Origin: an archaeon
Lineage (GTDB): Archaea > Asgardarchaeota > Hermodarchaeia > Hermodarchaeales > Hermodarchaeaceae
Reading direction: 5' to 3'
Length of the DNA: 7,712 bases
Assembly: GCA_016550405.1 (NCBI GenBank)
Contig: JABXGX010000057.1
Coordinates: 1-7,712 of the forward strand
A program made the translations under genes and the position numbers. Shown here piece by piece: positions 5,905-7,712 of the stretch. Under the pieces are notes generated by a model. That model saw nothing but the letters and a program-made list of their open reading frames with translations. It was not told the DNA's origin and did not search any database. Numbering within the stretch: the first letter of the stretch is position 1; each line of letters opens with the position of its first letter.

Positions 5905-5950
5905 ATCGTATCCACGGATATGGGCTAAAAAGGCTTTGTGACACCTTAGT

Positions 5951-7234
5951 TTAGGATTCGTTGGTTAAATCTTGACCAAGAAGGGTGCTTACTTCTTCGG
6001 GAAACTCGATTTCAACATCACCACGAAGAATACTTGATAATGATTTTTCTAAGCGCTTTTGAAGCCTCTTCAATCGATCCGATACCCTATTCATCTGTTC
6101 TTCAATATGTGTGATTTCGGCGGTCAAATCGCGTTTTTCCCATTCTGCTCGTTCCAAAGATTTTTCCAATTCACGCCGTTCGTCCATAGAAACCGAGGAT
6201 TTCAAATCACTTTTCCGTGTCTCAAGGGATGAAAACCGCTGGCGATATTCATCCAAGATGCCTTTTTCTATCACTTGAGTCTTACGATCGAGTATCTTGC
6301 GGTCGAGACTTGCTTTAAACGACAGCTTCTTGTCTCCAATTGCATCAGTTAGTGCGTTGAGCCCCGCCTTCAAGCGCGCTAGCGTTTCTGTATCCTGTTG
6401 AAATGCCTGCCACGGGTCAGCCGAATAAGCGTCAGCGCCTTCTCCTGCGGTCGATGAAATCATGATTGCTTGCCCCGCTGCTTGGCTGAGTTTCTTAAAC
6501 GGCTTCTTCAGAAAGTTCAACTGATTCGTAACAATCATTCGTATACTATCAATCTCACGGCGAATCTCTTCAATTTCCACCAGTCCAGAGTCTTGCCGGA
6601 ATTGTTCAATTCCATCTTGATGCTTTTCCACTCGCCCCTCTACCTTTTCCCGTTGTTTCCTCAACTCATCAAGGTCTTCAGAGAGCTTCACCAGTTGTCG
6701 GGACCGATCCTCAATTTCTTCGACTTCTCCCTGAATCTGGTCCAACTGCTTGGGTAACTTGTCTTTTTCCCAAACCTTCCGAATCTTTTGGTACCCTTGG
6801 TTTATTGTCCGGAATTGGTAATCTAATTCTTTGACGACGCGTTTATGCACCTTTGGGAGTCGCCGGATATATCGCTGCCCTGCAATCGTCACTTCCCGGA
6901 TGTATCCTTCCAAATCGTGCAATAATTCCTCAACCGATGCATAAGTAATCTCTTCGGGAAACTCGATGGATTCAAATAAGGATTTTAACCGATTCGCCAG
7001 CTTCGCCGCCGCCCCAGGCACGGTCATTTCCCCATCAACCACCACTTCGGCCAATAACTGCTCAGCGGTCTCCGTTGAGGCTACCAGTGCTTCCTCAATC
7101 CGGTCCATCTGCTTCTGAATATCAGTCCGATAATTAAAGAGTAAATCCTCCGTCTGCTTCGCGAACCATTCTGGTAACTCATAGACATCAATCGCTGACA
7201 CGCCGTCATCCTCGCTTCCCATGACACGCTTCAT
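5951..7234 (-). CDS. Long coiled-coil protein of unknown function (427 aa)
   Basis: I do not recognise a family. The 427-residue protein is highly charged and mostly helical, with no signal peptide, membrane span, Walker motif or Cys cluster. An N-terminal region (17-155) contains ELPEWFAKQTEDLLFNYR and a basic helix GQRYIRRLPKVHKRVVKEL. Two long coiled coils follow (about 160-235 and 305-405). They are separated by FLKKPFKKLSQAAGQAIMIS (241-260) and a flexible, small-residue hinge (STAGEGADAYSADPW, 261-275). An antiparallel hairpin would fit. The motif IEFPEE occurs at 90-95 and again at 409-414, close to the C-terminus. The start is ATG 7234; an ATG four codons in (7222) is possible. There is no clear ribosome binding site, suggesting a nearly leaderless message from a box near 7265. 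SMC-like or ESCRT-III/PspA-like roles were considered, but no diagnostic motif supports them. Confidence 0.85.
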   Translation of the reverse strand: MKRVMGSEDDGVSAIDVYELPEWFAKQTEDLLFNYRTDIQKQMDRIEEALVASTETAEQLLAEVVVDGEMTVPGAAAKLANRLKSLFESIEFPEEITYASVEELLHDLEGYIREVTIAGQRYIRRLPKVHKRVVKELDYQFRTINQGYQKIRKVWEKDKLPKQLDQIQGEVEEIEDRSRQLVKLSEDLDELRKQREKVEGRVEKHQDGIEQFRQDSGLVEIEEIRREIDSIRMIVTNQLNFLKKPFKKLSQAAGQAIMISSTAGEGADAYSADPWQAFQQDTETLARLKAGLNALTDAIGDKKLSFKASLDRKILDRKTQVIEKGILDEYRQRFSSLETRKSDLKSSVSMDERRELEKSLERAEWEKRDLTAEITHIEEQMNRVSDRLKRLQKRLEKSLSSILRGDVEIEFPEEVSTLLGQDLTNES

Positions 7235-7327
7235 GGATTAAAAAAGTAACTCAAGCAGAACCTAATATCCACCCCTCACTAACCCCTTGCGCCAAAAAGC
7301 TTATCAGCGCTTCTCCAATAAACAAGA
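7235..7327. promoter_or_regulatory. Divergent promoter region between the coiled-coil and longin-like genes
   Basis: The 93 bases separate two oppositely directed starts. For the leftward gene GGATATTAGG (7261-7270 on the minus strand) is centred about 30 bases before ATG 7234. For the rightward gene AAAAAGCTTATC (7294-7305) is centred about 28 bases before ATG 7328. Both distances are what leaderless or very-short-leader archaeal transcripts would show, and neither gene has a convincing Shine-Dalgarno site. Confidence 0.4.
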
Positions 7328-7712
7328 ATGACGAAGCAAACCACCTGGGGTGTACGGGCCATAATCCACAACGCCATTCTCTTCAGCATCAGCCCCCGCA
7401 AAGACGAAGTCGGCCTCCAAGCCAACGTCATCTTCCGCAAACAATACTGGCGCGTCAACCTCACCGACAATCAAATCAGCGAATTCCTCCGCGCCTACAA
7501 AGAATTCATGAGCCACGTCAAATCCACCGACATTCCCGCCCTCCCCATCCACATCCAAGGCGCCAAATACATCTTCAGCAACATCGACGACCTCCTCCTC
7601 GTCTTCATCAGCCACATGCAAGACGAAGACAACCGCGTCAGCGAAAAAGTCAAAACCGCCCTCCGCATGCTCGTCGGCAAATACGGCACCGAACAAACCA
7701 AAGAAATCGGCA
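7328..7712 (+). CDS. Unrecognised protein, possibly longin-like, 3' end missing
   Basis: The frame is open from ATG 7328 to the window edge (128 codons). A hydrophobic beta-like N-terminus (WGVRAIIHNAILFSISP) is followed by a strand-rich section (EVGLQANVIFRKQYWRVNL), a helix (TDNQISEFLRAYKEFMSHV) and then GAKYIFSNIDDLLLVFISHM, EDNRVSEKVKTALRMLVGKY. The last part follows the strand, 'DLyLv', strand, helix plan of longin domains such as the N-terminus of adaptor mu, delta-COP or SRX. Longin-like proteins are known from Asgard archaea, where they accompany small GTPases; the match here is by pattern only. Codon use is extreme: from codon 11 on, nearly every codon ends in C, or in A for Lys, Glu and Gln. 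That strongly supports this frame and sets the gene apart from its neighbours. It could instead be an unrelated alpha/beta protein. Confidence 0.75.
   Translation, partial: MTKQTTWGVRAIIHNAILFSISPRKDEVGLQANVIFRKQYWRVNLTDNQISEFLRAYKEFMSHVKSTDIPALPIHIQGAKYIFSNIDDLLLVFISHMQDEDNRVSEKVKTALRMLVGKYGTEQTKEIG

Noticed and set aside
5951..7234. SMC, Rad50 or ESCRT-III identity for the coiled-coil protein
   Set aside because: No Walker A/B or signature motif, no zinc hook, and no recognisable ESCRT-III helix pattern could be seen.
7304..7696. Acidic, Val/Ala/Phe-rich 130-codon frame on the minus strand
   Set aside because: It is a mirror of the C-ending codons of the plus-strand gene at 7328. GAC, GTC and similar codons read in reverse give this composition, and it has no start signal of its own.

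Overview
The window looks like a piece of an archaeal chromosome of moderate GC content. The evidence is a histone-fold protein that aligns along its length with HMfB-type histones, an archaeal tRNA-splicing endonuclease with its Tyr/His/Lys catalytic set, box A-like (TATA) promoter elements, and Shine-Dalgarno sites of the GAGG/GGTGA type, with GTG starts on three genes. The last, partial gene has a C-terminal half that resembles longin-type domains (adaptor mu / delta-COP / SRX style). That hints at an Asgard-type lineage, but the placement is an inference and not proven here.

Layout. (1) Positions 2-661 (+): 3' part of a stomatin/prohibitin-like SPFH membrane-scaffold gene with an 11-residue coiled-coil repeat. 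(2) Positions 756-3333 (-): a compact same-strand cluster, in transcription order a UppP-like polyprenyl-diphosphate phosphatase, a DUF47/PhoU-like protein, the tRNA-splicing endonuclease and a small unknown protein, ending near a T6 run. The gaps are about 60 to 80 bases. A strong hairpin covers the ribosome binding site of the DUF47 gene. (3) Positions 3505-5553 (+): a small probable winged-helix protein, the histone, and a class I/II PLP aminotransferase of the alanine-aminotransferase type, each with its own candidate promoter. (4) Positions 5590-7234 (-): a 427-residue coiled-coil protein of unknown function followed by a 98-residue unknown protein, convergent with the aminotransferase. 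(5) Positions 7328-7712 (+): the start of an unrecognised, possibly longin-like gene that runs off the window, divergent from the coiled-coil gene across a 93-base promoter region.

Functional links are loose. Most genes are housekeeping: RNA processing, chromatin, amino-acid metabolism, lipid-carrier recycling. The SPFH protein, the coiled-coil protein and the longin-like protein would fit membrane organisation, but nothing here shows that they work together. No RNA gene, CRISPR array, insertion sequence or defence system was seen.

The most unusual signals are compositional and regulatory. The last gene uses almost one codon per amino acid. The SPFH gene changes codon usage abruptly near position 190. 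The DUF47 ribosome binding site sits in a hairpin. The coiled-coil protein carries the same IEFPEE motif near both ends. The UppP-like protein has substitutions in its signature motifs.
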